Shown here piece by piece: positions 25,216 to 38,175 of a stretch of DNA of 64,000 nucleotides. The notes under the pieces are model-generated. The model did no database searches. It saw only the letters and a list, made by a program, of their open reading frames with translations, and was not told the DNA's origin. Origin of the DNA: Alligator mississippiensis (lineage: Eukaryota; Chordata; Crocodylia; Alligatoridae). The stretch spans positions 212,480,978-212,544,977 of the forward strand of contig NC_081828.1 in assembly GCF_030867095.1 (NCBI RefSeq). The letters are read 5' to 3'. Within the stretch, counting starts at the first letter, position 1, and each line of letters opens with the position of its first letter. The position numbers and the translations under genes are program-made.

Positions 25216-26984
25216 GTTGCCCAGACTAGTCCTACTGAACTTGGAATGTAGTAGCAGAGGGGCTCAGCTATCCTGATCTGGATGCAAATGCCCTTTTTTT
25301 CAAAGCTTCACTCTGGGTTTGTGTAAAGAGTGTTGTCCATTGTTCCTACTATGAATTAGGTACCTGATCAATCAGGCCAGAGAGCCAAAAGAGGCTGGAT
25401 GTGATGCTAGTCAAAGTACTTCTTTTGGGGATACCTGGGTATAGAAAGTAGTGCTTCTTCACCATGCTCCGCCAGTATGCAGTAGCTTGGTCAATTTAAA
25501 TATAGCATTGTTCTTTATCTAAAATAGCACTTCTTCCTCCCTGGAAGGCGGGCAGACTATGGACAGAACCAGCGTACATGCCCAAATGGGAGGTATAACC
25601 ACACTTTCAGATTCTATTTCACCCTCTTGTGGAATAGACTAGCCCTGTATAGCAACTGCTGGAGACAAACGGATGAGGGATCCCCCACATGTTTTAACCC
25701 TAGATCCTAGTGATTAGAGCAGGTAGAGAACAAGGTGCTAAATCCCTTAACTCAGAGGGAGTTTGAACTCACCCATAGGCCATAAAATAGGCCTTATCCA
25801 GTATCCTCTCCATCATTGCTCTTGAAGCTGTTCCCCTGGTCAACCAAGAGAGGCAGATATGTGGTACCATGTGGAGAAGAAACCAAATGGCATGTGGCTC
25901 AGTGCGTTGGATACTGTTCTGGATGGAAAAGGCCCATGGGGTCCAGCCTGATGAGGCAGTAACTCCAAAAGAGGCAGTAACTTCCCCACTGCTCTCCATC
26001 CATTTTATTCAATGCAAAGTGCAGTGGCTCAGCTTCAAAAGGAAGGTTGAAGATGGTGTTGGATGGTGCCCGAACACCATATGTGGTGTTGGAGCCATTT
26101 GCTGCAATGGACATTCAAACGCTGGCTGTGTTAGAATCTGGGTTGCCTGGTCTCTGGGCTAATGCCCTAATCAGGCAAAAATACAGGAGAAAAAGCTCCC
26201 CACTCTACCCCATACCTCCTCCTTGCCTTTCAAACATCCAGTAGTCATTGGGTTTTGCCTGGCTACAATTTCAGAACTCACCCAGCCCTATATGCATACC
26301 TGGTCGTGCATATACCACAGTGTCCCATCAGAGCTACCTCCTACTGAGTATGCCCATTAAGCGTGCAGACATTTGAGTGTCCAGAGATGAATCTGTGCAA
26401 GTGCTATAAACAGTACTTATACATCTACATAATTCCCGTTTAGGGGCCTAACGTGAAATGAATTCCACCCTACATGTCTGTTTTGATTGAGCCACCCAGG
26501 CAAAGCAAAGAGGAATCAAATGATTGGAAAGGCAGTACAGTTTTTAAGCAGTGTTTGTTTCACTTCCATTGTTAACGGCAGGAATTAGGATATTGTAAGA
26601 TTGTAAATAACAGACACTGATGAAAAACTATTGATAAAACAAGAACATTAACCCGTAGCAGTGAATTAAACAAGCGGAAGTGGTCAGACAAGGGCAAAAA
26701 GTTGGATCACAAACTCAGCTGCCCAGCTTTTGAAAGGGTTCAGATTTGAACCAATTGTTGAGCTACCCTGGCTTTGGTTTCAGGGTGAATGTGAAACCCC
26801 AGGAGGCTCATTTGAGTTTCCTAGGGTGGTCACAGTCAATATCTTATAAGACTAAATTGTTCTTTATGATGTCCAACCAAGGTAGGTAGTTTCCCTTTCC
26901 TAAAATGTCCATCAGTCAAGCTGGTAGAAATATCCCTAGGATAGCTTGTGAGTTGTCAAGCCTGGGGGCGTCTGAATCTAGCCA

Positions 26985-27565
26985 ATAGAACCATAGAAAA
27001 TGAGGGTTGAAGGGACCTCAGGAAGTCACGTCTAGTCCAACCCCCTGCTCCCAGCAGGACCAGCCCCAATTAGCTCATCCAAGCCAAGGTCTTAAAAACT
27101 TCCAAGGATGGAGACTCCACCACCTCTCTGGGTAACCTGTTCCAGTGCGTTACTACCCTCCTAGTGAGAACATTTTTCCTAATATCTAACCTAAACTTCC
27201 CTTGCTGCAACTTGAAACCATTGCTCCTTCTTCTGTCATCTGCCACACTGAAACAGTCCAGCTCCATCCTCTTTCGAACCCAGCTTGAATGCTATTCAAT
27301 CCCCCTTCCATTTTCTCTTCTCCAGACTAAATAAGCCCAATTCTCTCAGCCTGTCCTCACAAATCATGTCCCCCAGCCCCCAAACCATTTTTGTTACCCT
27401 GCACTGGACTCTCTCCAACTTGTCCACATCCTTTCTATAGTGGGGGGCCCATAATTGGACACAGGCCTCCAGATGTAGCCTCATCAGTGCAGAATAGAGA
27501 GGGGCAAAGTGAACTTTAAAACCTGGCACCTGACTTATATGACTCTATAACCCAATGTTAGCTGC
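26985..27565 (-). repeat. CR1 LINE 3' fragment
   Basis: It shows the CR1 3' tail (GAAGGGACCTCAGGAAGTCA, GTCCAACCCCCTGCTCCCAG) followed in reverse by ORF2 C-terminal coding: [20 protein letters not shown] (27070-27267) and [20 protein letters not shown] with [13 protein letters not shown] (27296-27529). It is truncated at the 5' side and frame-broken. Confidence 0.93.
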
Positions 27566-29110
27566 CATCTCTCTACCAGAAAGAAAGTGCAGAGGGGTTG
27601 GGGATCCCAGCAAAGAACAAAGGAAATGAAGGGAACCAGACCATCATCTAAAATGACAGCCCCTCTGTTTAATTTGCATCATCGCAATGTAGGTTTTGTT
27701 TTGCTCTTGTTTGCATCGAATAAAATATAAAACACAAAAACTGCTTGATACTTGAGCTCTCTCTTGAGCTTTGCTGCCTCAAGTAGGTCTCCCCATTAAT
27801 GCCATGCCCCTCACTTCTCTTTTTTTTTTTTTTTTTATAGTGGCAACACAAGTGAAGATAGTTCAAAGCCATACCCCAGGCTGCATCCTGCTAAAGGAAG
27901 TTGCAGCCCATGATTTAATGTCTAGGGGGCTGATTAGAACAGAATCAAAATGCCACAGTGGCTTCTTTCTTAGGGCTGTCTGTTAGGTTTAAGTGATTTT
28001 TTTTTTTTATATATATACTATTTCACTCCTTTATTCAATGTTGGGAGGGTGGTGGAGTTGATCCTATGCTTCGCCTACTTCCTTAATAAAGAGAGAAGGT
28101 GCTTCTTCTGCAGTCTTAAAAATCTTGATTACAAGTGAACATACATCTTACATGTTTTTTAGGTAACTGAAAAGTGAGTAAGTCCTTCATGGTATTTTTT
28201 AGGGCTGTTTTTACCTGTCTGACTAGATACTGCCATTCCATAAATTGCTAGACACCTCAGGACTCAACTTTGAGCTGGCCTTCTGCTACTGCTGTTTGCA
28301 AGTCTCCAGCTCCTCATATCTTCTCTTGATGACTGTCTCCTACTTCCACTGTGTTTTGTGCTGTTAAATTTCCCATTCACTGATGTTTCAACACTGAAAT
28401 CTAGAAAACCTGTTTGCACTGGGTCTGATTTCTCCTAGGAAGGTTATTGCTGTTCATTAGAGCTGGACAAATGTTTGCCAAAACTTTATATTTTCATTGA
28501 AAGGTGAGGGGAAAAAAATGTTGATATTGTTTTTTAATCAAACAAAGAGAAAAATGACAAAATAGCTGTTTTCTTTCTCTTGGTCTCTGACACGAGTTGT
28601 GTCCAGCCTTTGCCAGTTCACACATTTAAAGACCAGACCTAAAAACTCTCCCTCACCCTGTTCTACTGTTATAGTCCCCAACCCCACCACTGTCCCCCAT
28701 CCATTTCCTGGTTCTAGGCATGTGAAGTTTTGCTCTGTTCAGGGATTTTCAGAAAAGCAGTGGGTCATGGGTAGGTGTTTGAAGTAACCCACAGCTTTCT
28801 AAATCCCAAGAGATCCCAACAAGCCAAAGTGATGCACCTCATTTACTGTATACGCGCAATGCCCTTTATAAAATGTTTCCTTCAGTCTTGTGCCAGCATT
28901 GACATCTTTATTATTATTTCTATCATGGCAGTGACCAGTCTCCAGCAAAAAAGTCTAGGTGAGGACATGTAAAAATAGTAAGGGCTTGGGTACATGAATA
29001 AATTACCATGAAGCCAAAGACAATGGGGCTTTTCCAAGCATCAGCTGCTCTGTGCTAATGACCTGAATGCATGCTTTTACCTTGCGGTAAGTGCAGCTTA
29101 AAAAGGACTA

Positions 29111-29178
29111 AGTTACAATGGGTATGGCACTGTGGAGTAAGAGTAGTTACAGTGGGTATGGTACTATGGAGTAAGAGT
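29111..29178. repeat. Tandem duplication, 34-bp unit x2
   Basis: AGTTACAATGGGTATGGCAC ... GAGT is repeated as AGTTACAGTGGGTATGGTAC ... GAGT with a few mismatches. Confidence 0.85.
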
Positions 29179-29324
29179 AGACACATGGCCAATTGGCACA
29201 CCACAAATGACATGTAGGAAAGCCCCACTCTCCTTGGCTTCACTATCTTGTTCCACAGCTGATGCCTTAAGAGATCATGCCTGAATCAAAGTGAGCACAA
29301 TCTAACAAGATAATAAAAATATTG

Positions 29325-29455
29325 TTATCATTCCCACTTTACAGATGAGTGGCTAAAGCATGGAAAGATCCATAGGCTTTCCAAGGTCCCACAGGATGTC
29401 TTCTGAATCTGGGACTTGATTTCTTGAGTTCTAGTCCACCATTAGCTTATTCAAC
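29325..29455 (-). repeat. MIR SINE fragment
   Basis: CATTCCCACTTTACAGATGA, CCAAGGTCCCACAGGATGTC and TCTGAATCTGGGACTTGATT match MIR in reverse orientation. Confidence 0.8.
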
Positions 29456-30884
29456 CTGTGATCCTCTCCATGATAGGTAGGGTGTGCTTTCATAAGCAAG
29501 AAGAATATCTATATTGCCTAACTTTGTTGAGTGACTCAGTCTGAAGCTCCTTCAAGTCAGCTCTCACACTGTGCTTGCTTTCTTTTCCTTCTTTTTTTTT
29601 TCTGAGCCACCTGCACACAGAGAGATGTTTGCAATCTTCAGAAAGCACTTGAAATGAGACTATTCCCAGGGCATTTTGTCTAAAGCAGTGCCACGAGGAA
29701 CAAAAGAAAACCTTTCTCCCTGAATGTCTCAGAAGAAATGGTGGCTTTACATCTCCAGTGGTCTTGCCCAACCATCTAAACTGGTTATGAAAACCATAAG
29801 ATCTTCCATGAAATTTTGCTCATTTTGAGAAACAAACCCAAACCAAAGTCATTAAAAAAAACTGGATTTCAAAACTCCTAGTCACTGTGTTTATTTTTCA
29901 TCATCATCCTTTTATCATGCATCTCAGGTATTGCACTTTTGGGTCCTCACCAGCACTGAAGGATGTCAAGATATCACTGGAAAAATTGCCCTCATAAAAA
30001 TTCTTGCCATGCCCTTGAGCACTGAAAAAAGGATCCTCACCTTCACTAGGAGATGCACAGATTGGTGATTCCAAACAGTAAAAGTGGGGCAATTCAGAGC
30101 AATGTCTGAACATCTAGCTAACCCTTGACCTCTGAGCTATGCTGCTATCCCTGTCCAACATGGGGAGAAGCCCTGTCTGGCCATATATAAGTGTTCTAGG
30201 GTGAGCACAGGACCATATCTGAATGGTCATTCAGCAGAAGCCCAGCAGTTGCTTTCCTGAGGAGCATCTAACCTAGGCCTACCACTAGATTTTTGTAGTC
30301 CCTTCAAATGCAAGCTGAGTGCAGCAGTAAATAGTATGTCTCATGCTGTAAAGTGATAAGAAAGGTATATCAAACCCAGTGGATCCCATGAGCCCCTCAA
30401 AACTATCCAGCCATGGGATAGTCAGAAAGCTGGGCCCTTGCTCAGCCTCTCCTTCTCTGCTCTGCCACTGAAGTATACTTTTAAAAGGACCTATGAGTGG
30501 TGGAGCTATAGCATGGGAAAAAATGTGCCCTGGGCAGCTGTCTCTCACCCTTCACCACTTCTTTGTGCCTACCTTCTTGCTCCCAGGCTCAGGAAGAGCA
30601 GCAAGCAGGGCGCCGCACAGTACAAGGCACTCTGGGATATGCACTCCTCCAGACTGGCAGTGGAATTTGCTGCTGGGCGGAAATTTCAACCCACATTTTT
30701 TGCTGCTGAAGCCCATGTCCAGAGGTCAAAAAAAGTGCTGAATTGAGTACAAAATCGTAGTGGTCAGTTCTCCATGCCCCGCCTCCCCCCAACCACCCCA
30801 CTATACCCCGGCAGCAGCAATTTCACTGCTGCTCTGCAAAGCTACTATTCTCAAAAATGCCATGTGTTCTGTGACACACACGGC

Positions 30885-31100
30885 ATGTCTACACATGCTT
30901 TTGCGTGTGCTTAAATTTAACGAGCATTTACTTAATGCGCTTTAAAGTGATTTAGGCCCATGACTACACATGCACATGCTAAGGTGCATTAACGTGGTGT
31001 GCGGACTGATTTGGGACTCAAGTCAGTTCCAAGTCAATCGACATACACAATGTTAATATGGCTAATGCATCTACATGTGCATTAAGGTGCTTTAGCGATT
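30885..31100. mobile_element. MITE, TGTCTACATG family, copy 4
   Basis: Starts GGCATGTCTACACATGCTTT and ends near GCATCTACATGTGCATTAAG; the interior carries GGTGCATTAACGTGGTGTGC and TTAAAGTGATTTAGGC, both shared with the copy at 24900. Confidence 0.62.
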
Positions 31101-33858
31101 CACACCTAAATTTGATACTTGCTTTTGCAGACTGGGGCACATGCCTCACTCACCCAACCCATGTTACATTACATTACTGAAGCTACTGACAAATGGTACA
31201 CACCGGGTTATGCTGTCAAGTGGAGCTGGAGATGGTGTCTGGCCAGTGAGCTGTGTGTGTCAGCTATGCCAAGAGTTGTGTTTGGCACAGCCTGTCATGA
31301 ATAAGAGTTCTCAGTTATATGTTCCTGGGCCCAGAACCAAACCTTTAGTGAATACAGCCAGGATCGTACCCTCTATTTTTACCCACTTCAGGCACACACA
31401 ATGGGCTGTGGATTGTGCCTACTATAACAGTGAGTGGTCAACTGAGTGGTGCATGCAGTGACACCTAATGATGCGCTCGTGTGCAGCTCCACGTGTCTTT
31501 GTTCTAGAGCTAAGTTCGGTTAAATGCATATTGCACCTTCTGTATGGCAATCCTGTAGCAGAACCTGACCAGTGTGCCAGAGGTTGAACTTGCGCATTTT
31601 TCATTTGGATATTCTCTTTTTGCCATTTTCTTCCTTTTGTCTTGTGGGGGGGGGGGGGGCGGTCATCCTTGTGAAGAATTAATGTGCGATATGAACTTTA
31701 CTGTGTCTGTCAGTAATTTAAGTAATCTGGGCCTCTGTGGATGCCTGTTTCAATGAACCTGACCACAGGACAGGAGTCTCCCAATGTCATTCTGTACCTG
31801 TATAATCTGTAGAAACAAGCCTTTGTGTCTTCATTTGCTCTCCTGACTTCTTGTCATTACAGTGGCAATACAACATGCTGCAACTCTGCAAAGAGCTGTG
31901 CCGTGCTGATGTGCGTAAAGCTATATTTTGGCTTTTGACGGGGTCACCATATGAATTTATCAGCCCTTTGGGTCTAATAGTGACACTTTTTTGTCACAAT
32001 TGGTAATGGGATCTGGGTCACTGAATTTTGTTATGAAGTGAAAACACACAGCTGTTAACTGCTGCTTACTAGACTAATCTTGATTTTGTGTTCTGAGAAA
32101 CAGTACTGGATTTTAACATGTATACTGCTGGAAATGACACAATAAATGTATTCTCATTTTTATACGTCTCTTCTGGGCTAATGGGGTTATCTTTCCTGGC
32201 GGAAAGTTAGAGTGGGATCTCCTGAGGTGTTCTTGCTATGAAAGCCTTCGGGTGCAATCTGGCAAACTCAGTTCAGGAAAGAGTAGGTGTACGGTCTTCC
32301 ATATTAGCATGCTACTTGCATTATAACACCTGTGCGATGTTGTTCATATCACTCACTTCCTTGTGTGACATTGCCTAAGAAACTGCTGTGCCAAACCCAA
32401 TGGGCTGCTAGGCTCAGGTGGGCCTTCCTGTCTGCCTAGCAAATGAACGCATTACATATTGCACTTTATTTAGTCTCATCTACACTCTAATATGGTCTCC
32501 TTATTGCTTTGTCAAATTAAAGCTATTCCTCGCACAATAGTTGGAAGGGTTTTGCTAATCCGTATTTAAGCAGCCTAAGTGGAGCCTCAGTCACTTCTTG
32601 GCAGCAGAGGCTTCCAGAGTACACCAAAGCTTTATGAAATGTTTCCTTCTGGCCTCATATGCTCAATCTTATCCCTCTAATGCACTTCTGTAACTGGCCT
32701 AGAAGCACAATGACCCGCACTCCACAATGATTAAGATAAGTATCTCCTGTACATGACTAGCCTCATGCATCACTTAAGCAGGATATATATTTGTGTGTTA
32801 GGAAGCTAGTGTGATGCTCAGAGAGTAAGTTTGAACTGGAAGTCCATTGAGCCAAATCTGGCTCTTAATAGGTGTCCGAACCTTGCAAACTAAGTGTTGG
32901 CATGAGATGGGGAAACCTTCCCCCACCCACCACTCTTAACGACTCTATGTGACTAATTCCAAAGAGACAGCACTGACAGTGTGTGCACAGTCCAGGGAAA
33001 TCTATTTTCCTGGTTGTCTAACCTTGATGCATTCAGTCAAGAATCCAGGCAGGCTTCTGTCAAATCTGGTCTTGGATTTGCGGATAGTGCCTTAAACCCA
33101 AGGTACTGTATTTTGAATGAATTATTTTATGCACCGTGACTAGCATGGTCCATCCAAACATGTATTTCCTCTGGAGATTTCCAACCAGCTCCAGCCAAAG
33201 GTCTGTGGATAGTTTTATGCTACCCTTGGACCAACCCATGCCCAGTCTGGAGGCCCCTCTAAACCAGATCCCCAGTTTGCGTTGAACATCTGTGGTCTCA
33301 AAAGCCTACTTACAGCCATCAATCACCACCAGGACACAGGGATGTCCCCGGCCACATCTTCTGCCCACAGCCTTGCTGCAGAGAAGGATGAAATATGGGG
33401 CTCCCCGGTGCTACTGCCCAAGGATGCCTGACACCATAGGCCAGGTAATCCAACTCCATGGGAGCCTTTCCTTAGAACAACCCAACATCTTACCCATGGT
33501 TCCTATTTGAGGTACACACGGTAATACCCATGCCCTTATCTCACATTGCCAGGCAGTGCCACTCTGAAGCATCACACTGCTCCACGCATGCCGCCTCCTG
33601 GACTGGAATCAATACAAACCTCTCTGCGGCTTTTGGCTAGAGGGTCTTGCTCTTCTGTTCTGGGTCATGCTTAGCGCCAAACTTGGAGAAGGGAAGGATT
33701 TTTTTTTTCTGCCCCTCCCAACTCAGATTGCCAAGGGCTGTGTGGGAGTTTCTAAGACCCTTTAAGCATAAATGTATCAATTACTTCCCTGTCATTGCAG
33801 TGGCAGGGTATTGGCCATGCCTTCACCTCCCCTGCTTTACCTTTGCCATGTTATAGGG

Positions 33859-34187
33859 CAGGTGTGCTCAACCCCTGGCCTGCAGAGCCATGTAATCCAG
33901 CCTGTAGGTCTCCCCACGGGTCTGAAAATTTGGTGGTGGGGGAGCAGTGGTAATTAATGCTGCTACCGCTCCCTTGCCACCAAATTTCCAAACCACTTGT
34001 GGCTAGATCAGCCTTGCATAAAGGAAATGGTCTTGTTCCCATATAGCTACATGGGAGCCTGACTAGGCCATTCCCATGCACTTGGACTGGGCCACGTGCC
34101 TAATCAGACCCATGAACCGGATCCAGCCTGTAGCAGGACTTAGCACTGCTCATCTGGCCTGCAGGCCACGAAGGTCGGGCACCAGGG
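33859..34187. mobile_element. hAT-like MITE
   Basis: Starts CAGGTGTGCTCAACCCCTGG and ends CGAAGGTCGGGCACCAG; the ends are imperfect inverted repeats. Flanks TTATAGGG and TCATAGGG look like an 8-bp target-site duplication with one mismatch. Part of the interior (CAAATTTCCAAACC, CAGCCTGTAGGTCTCCCCA) resembles the element at 37529. Confidence 0.6.
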
Positions 34188-37084
34188 TCATAGGGCGTTC
34201 TTGGTGCTTCTGGCTTTGTGTTTGTTGGGTGAGGGTTTGAAGTGGTGACTGCTGAGCATTCACAGGTCAAGGGCTGCCGGTGAATGCAGGGAACCTGCCT
34301 CAGTGGCCCAGGAAGCCCCTTTCCACTTCTATGTTCCTGTCTTAGGGGGTTCAGCTGGTAAATGAATGAGCTCTGAGGAGAGGCAAAACTAACATGAGCA
34401 TAAACTTGAGGGGGCCTCTTTTGCTGTGGGAGGTAGCAGGCCAGAAGCAGCATGTCGTGATCCAGCCCAACACTGCCTGGCACACTACATCAAGGATACA
34501 AGGATGCCCAGCGTGTGCAGCATATCAACATATCATGAACGTGTGCCACTTCTGTAACACATACATACACTTTGCAGTGTTAAGATGCAGTTGGATCAGA
34601 GAGCGTTGCTCTTCTGCAGCACTGGGGTAACATCCATTCAGTGGAAAGGGCCAGAAGATGGCCAACATCAATGTTTTGGACCCTCTCATCTGTGCAGCCC
34701 TTACTCCAAAGTCGGCATTTTTGCAACACTCACATCCCAAGAATTTCAATAAAAGAATAAAAAAATATTTAAGGAATACATTAGAAGCCTTGGCACAAGT
34801 GCCTCCATCTTGTAGGCATCCTCCAGTACATAAAGGCTGGAACAACTTTTGGATAACTTTGTGAAGAGACAGGCTCGCAAAGCCAGTTTCCACATTTTTA
34901 CTGGGGTAAGCAAGAAAGCACTGACTTAGGTCACACAAACAAAGCAATTGAAACCCATTACCATAAGGAGCAGCGCTCATTGTTATGAGTTGACACCTGA
35001 CTGCTAACAGCTGAGGCCATCCTAATTAGTTAAGTATTTGTTGTAAATTCTTCACTTAGCTGAGAAGGGGGAGTCTTCATGATCAACTCTTTCCATTAAC
35101 AGAAACCCAATCAGGTTGAAGATGGATGGATTTGTTAATTGTATATAGATGATTGCCAATGCGGGGGAAGTGGCAAATCATGGACCTGAGCTGGTAGAAG
35201 ACCTGAACAAGAGCCCAGCATTGTTGGGGGTCCATCCTACACCCTTTTTGTATTTCCATTTATGGCTTTCCGCCTGTTTTTGCATTTCCATTGCCTGATC
35301 TGAATGCCAGTTAAACATATGTTTAGCTTTCCAATAAAGCGATGCTCATGAGAAGAGACAGGTGTGCTCTCTCTTTATTCCCCATCCAACAAAGCAAGTT
35401 CCCTTTGTTCTAATTTGGGGATAGCGGGCTTCCCTTCAACACGAACACTAAAAATGATAAGTCAATGCCTGGGCGAGGATGAGAGGAACCATAAACAGAC
35501 AAACATTGTAGCATTATTATAAAACCCTGCTGTAAGCTCTTATCGTGAAACCACTGCATCACCACAGGAGCGTGCCATGTGTCAGCACTGTTGCAAAGTG
35601 GTTATCGTGACAGTAGCCTGCAAACCTGTGTACATCTTAACACGTGATGCCTACTCCAAGAGGTAGCTCCTTCTCAAGTTTCTGTCTCTTCGTAGCCAGA
35701 GAAGGCTGAAAGAGCCCTTGACTTGGAAGGTTAAACTTGTGTTGGAGGTTTTCTTCAGTTTGCAAACACCATGAGACGCCTTCCCTTCTAACTTGTGTAA
35801 TTGCACCCATCTGCACACCCCAAATCAGTTGAGACCCACATTATAAGGCCTTATATAAACCCCACTTGAACCTACCAGAGGGAGCTTTCCCCTTGGGGAA
35901 ATACTGCCTGCAAAGGAAGTCCACTTGAGTATTTCCCGTACCTAGGTACCTACCTGGTGGATATTTTCTAATAGCTTTGTGCACTATTATCCAGCAGGCT
36001 GCAGATATTAGCATGATGCTGACAAATGCCACGAGGTGGCAGTAGCTCCCCACATACCTACACCGCTTGTCTAGTGTAGGATGGGTGAAAACCTTTTGTT
36101 TTTCACAAAATGCTGACAGGAAGCCATACTTTCCCCCATCCCCTTGTTACACACACATTAGCATTGTCACATCTGTAGCAAGGAAGGCATCAGCAGACCT
36201 TCACAGCCTGAGAATTGATAGGACGAAGTGTTAATAATAGCTGCCAAGTGTTGTGCTGTTCCAAGTGGGATCTTCAGTGCTCATTGTTTAAAAGCCTAGT
36301 TTGCATATTCAAAATCAATTTGCATATCACTCTCCACGCTGTCTCAGGGTCAATATGCCCTGCCCTAAAACGGTGAAGGAAAGCACGCAGTATTCACAAC
36401 AAGGCGGCTGAAGTGGGGTGAAAGATCCTAGCATAGGATCAGGGCACAGCAGATGGGGCAAAGGAGACAGAGCGAGGGTGTCTGGAGGGTTGTTAGGCGC
36501 ACCGAGTTGGGGCAGTCCGAACAGCAGTTTTGAGGTGACTAGATGAATGTCTTTAGGCATCTTGTTGGATCCCGCAAGAAGGTCTCTTGAGAAAAGTTTC
36601 AACTGCAGTGGCTTTGGAGATCCCACTCCCAATTTTAGGCTTCACTCTTGTTGGCATCTAGTGAATGGAGAGTCAGAGCAAGCAGGCAGGGCTTGTTTCT
36701 AGTCATGATATCTTGCAAGTTTGGAGGCAATGTTGGGAATTTTAGACATGTCCAAAATTTCCTAGGTACTTAACACTCCATTACTGCACATGCCCAGAAG
36801 CAGCTCAGGCTTGCCAGTGATTGACCCCCATCTTCATCATTTCTTACTGCCTAACGTAAGCCGCTCTCTGCCCGATGTTCTGCCTTTTGCAGACATCGTT
36901 CTTAAGCATCTAGCACTACCCACATCTAGAAGACCTAGCCCCCTAACTGTAGGGGATGGATTTCACTAGGCATCTACATCATTCTAGAGATCTAGTCCAA
37001 GACCTGAGCTCACCATTGAAATGGATAGGGGTGGGGGGATTTAGGCATCTATATACCTTTGAAAATCTGAACTGAACAGATTTG

Positions 37085-37175
37085 GTGAAGATGACCTAGG
37101 AATTCCATGATGGAGCAGGATATGAACCCAGGTTTTTCTGAGATTTAAGCTACTGCCCTAACCAGTAAGTCCTTG
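37085..37175 (-). repeat. Possible MIR SINE fragment
   Basis: GGAGCAGGATATGAACCCAG, GTTTTTCTGAGATTTAAGCT and ACTGCCCTAACCAGTAAGTC resemble the tRNA-related part of MIR in reverse. Confidence 0.5.
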
Positions 37176-37528
37176 TTCCTCCAAATCAAGGAGACAGAGG
37201 TCCTTTTCTCAAGTAGTCATAGCTCCCGAAGATCTTCTAGTTCTGCAACCAGGCTTTTCAGCTCCTCCTTTGTAGGGATAAACTCTCACTATGACCAATC
37301 AGAGGGGAAGTTCACAGGAGGGTTCTCATGAAGAGTCCACCCCCTTTACTCTCATCTTTGCAATTCTTGCCTTATATAAGGATCTTAAGATTTCATCCAA
37401 AATATGACCCCATTTTTGCAGATGGGAATGTTAAAGCACACAGATTAATGAAGATATCTGAGGTTTCACCAAATGGCTAACAAGTTTAGCATTTGTTGGC
37501 TCCCAGGCCCTTCCCCAACCCTCTAGAT

Positions 37529-37650
37529 CAAAGGTGCTCAACCCCAAACTGTGGGCCAGATCCAGCCCGCAGGGCTCCCCAGAAGTCTGGACTGTGGGTG
37601 GCAGGGGAATAGTGGCACTGCTGCCCAGCTGCCACATTTCCAAACCTGTG
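37529..37650. mobile_element. hAT-like MITE fragment
   Basis: CAAAGGTGCTCAACCCCAAA, GGGCCAGATCCAGCCCGCAG and CACATTTCCAAACCTGTGGG match the arrangement of the 33859 element. Right terminus not found, so probably truncated. It lies about 340 bp beyond the GHRHR-like stop codon and may be in its 3'UTR. Confidence 0.5.
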
Positions 37651-37986
37651 GGAAGCCGTAGACCCCTGTAACAAGTGTAGATAGGATGTATGTACACGGT
37701 GGCAACTTTCCTTATGGCATAAACTGAAATCAGTGGACCCATCCCACTGTCCTAGCATTGACTTACATCAGTTGGTATCTAAGGGAGTGAATTTTGAGTG
37801 CTCGAAGAAGAAAAGATCTGGCCTCTATTTTTTTCTGTAATAGGTGAAAGGAACAGATGGTGTCTGGGAGAAGAAGTTCTCATACATGGGACAGTATCAT
37901 GAAGATCCAACAGATAATCTGCACTGTCATCTCAGTCCATGTTTTCAGGAGACAATATGGGAATGTTTTAGGCTCCTTTAAGACGC

Positions 37987-38175
37987 TCAGACAGAGGACA
38001 TGCCATTCTGGTACTTGGATGTTTTTTTCTTAGGGCTGATTTTTTCCAGTAGTGATAACTGTGTGACATAGTTAATAGGACTGTTTTCTCTGGATACAGT
38101 CCGTTTTCTGTACGTGAAGTTCAAGTACTCTTGGTATTGCCACTTACGCAGCCGCTTCTTCAGTTCAGCTTGAAC
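37987..38175 (-). CDS. GHRHR-like exon 13: cytoplasmic tail and stop
   Basis: This 189-bp exon (acceptor CCATTTCTGTAG) encodes 62 residues and TGA. It begins VQAELKKRLRKWQYQEYLNF (helix 8, very basic) and continues with TYRKRTVSRENSP, a VTQLSLL motif resembling TQLSIL of PAC1 and TQVSML of VPAC1, a lysine run, and ends KYQNGMSSV. The tail is about 20 residues longer than human GHRHR as I recall it. The final SSV fits a class I PDZ ligand. It has the same length as the ADCYAP1R1 terminal exon. Confidence 0.95.
   Translation of the reverse strand, partial: VQAELKKRLRKWQYQEYLNFTYRKRTVSRENSPINYVTQLSLLEKISPKKKTSKYQNGMSSV

Larger units (their letters stand above)
22104..37986. other. Intergenic region between two convergent receptor genes
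   Basis: No coding exon was recognised. It holds a hammerhead-like repeat fossil (23845-23945), MITEs (24900-25090, 30885-31100), CR1 (26985-27565), MIR pieces (29325-29455, 37085-37175), hAT-like elements (33859-34187, 37529-37650), a 34-bp tandem duplication at 29111, a CAATAAA-bearing unassigned stretch near 35336 and another AATAAA at about 32141. The 3'UTR of the GHRHR-like gene must lie in its right-hand end, but I could not choose a polyadenylation signal. The rest shows nothing recognisable. Confidence 0.7.

Noticed and set aside
30438-30746. Overlapping + strand frames of 102 and 82 codons
   Set aside because: Competing frames in a slightly GC-rich intergenic stretch with no recognisable protein.
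34525-34980. 151-codon open frame on the - strand
   Set aside because: Low-complexity mixture without a domain; intergenic and without splice or translation-start support.
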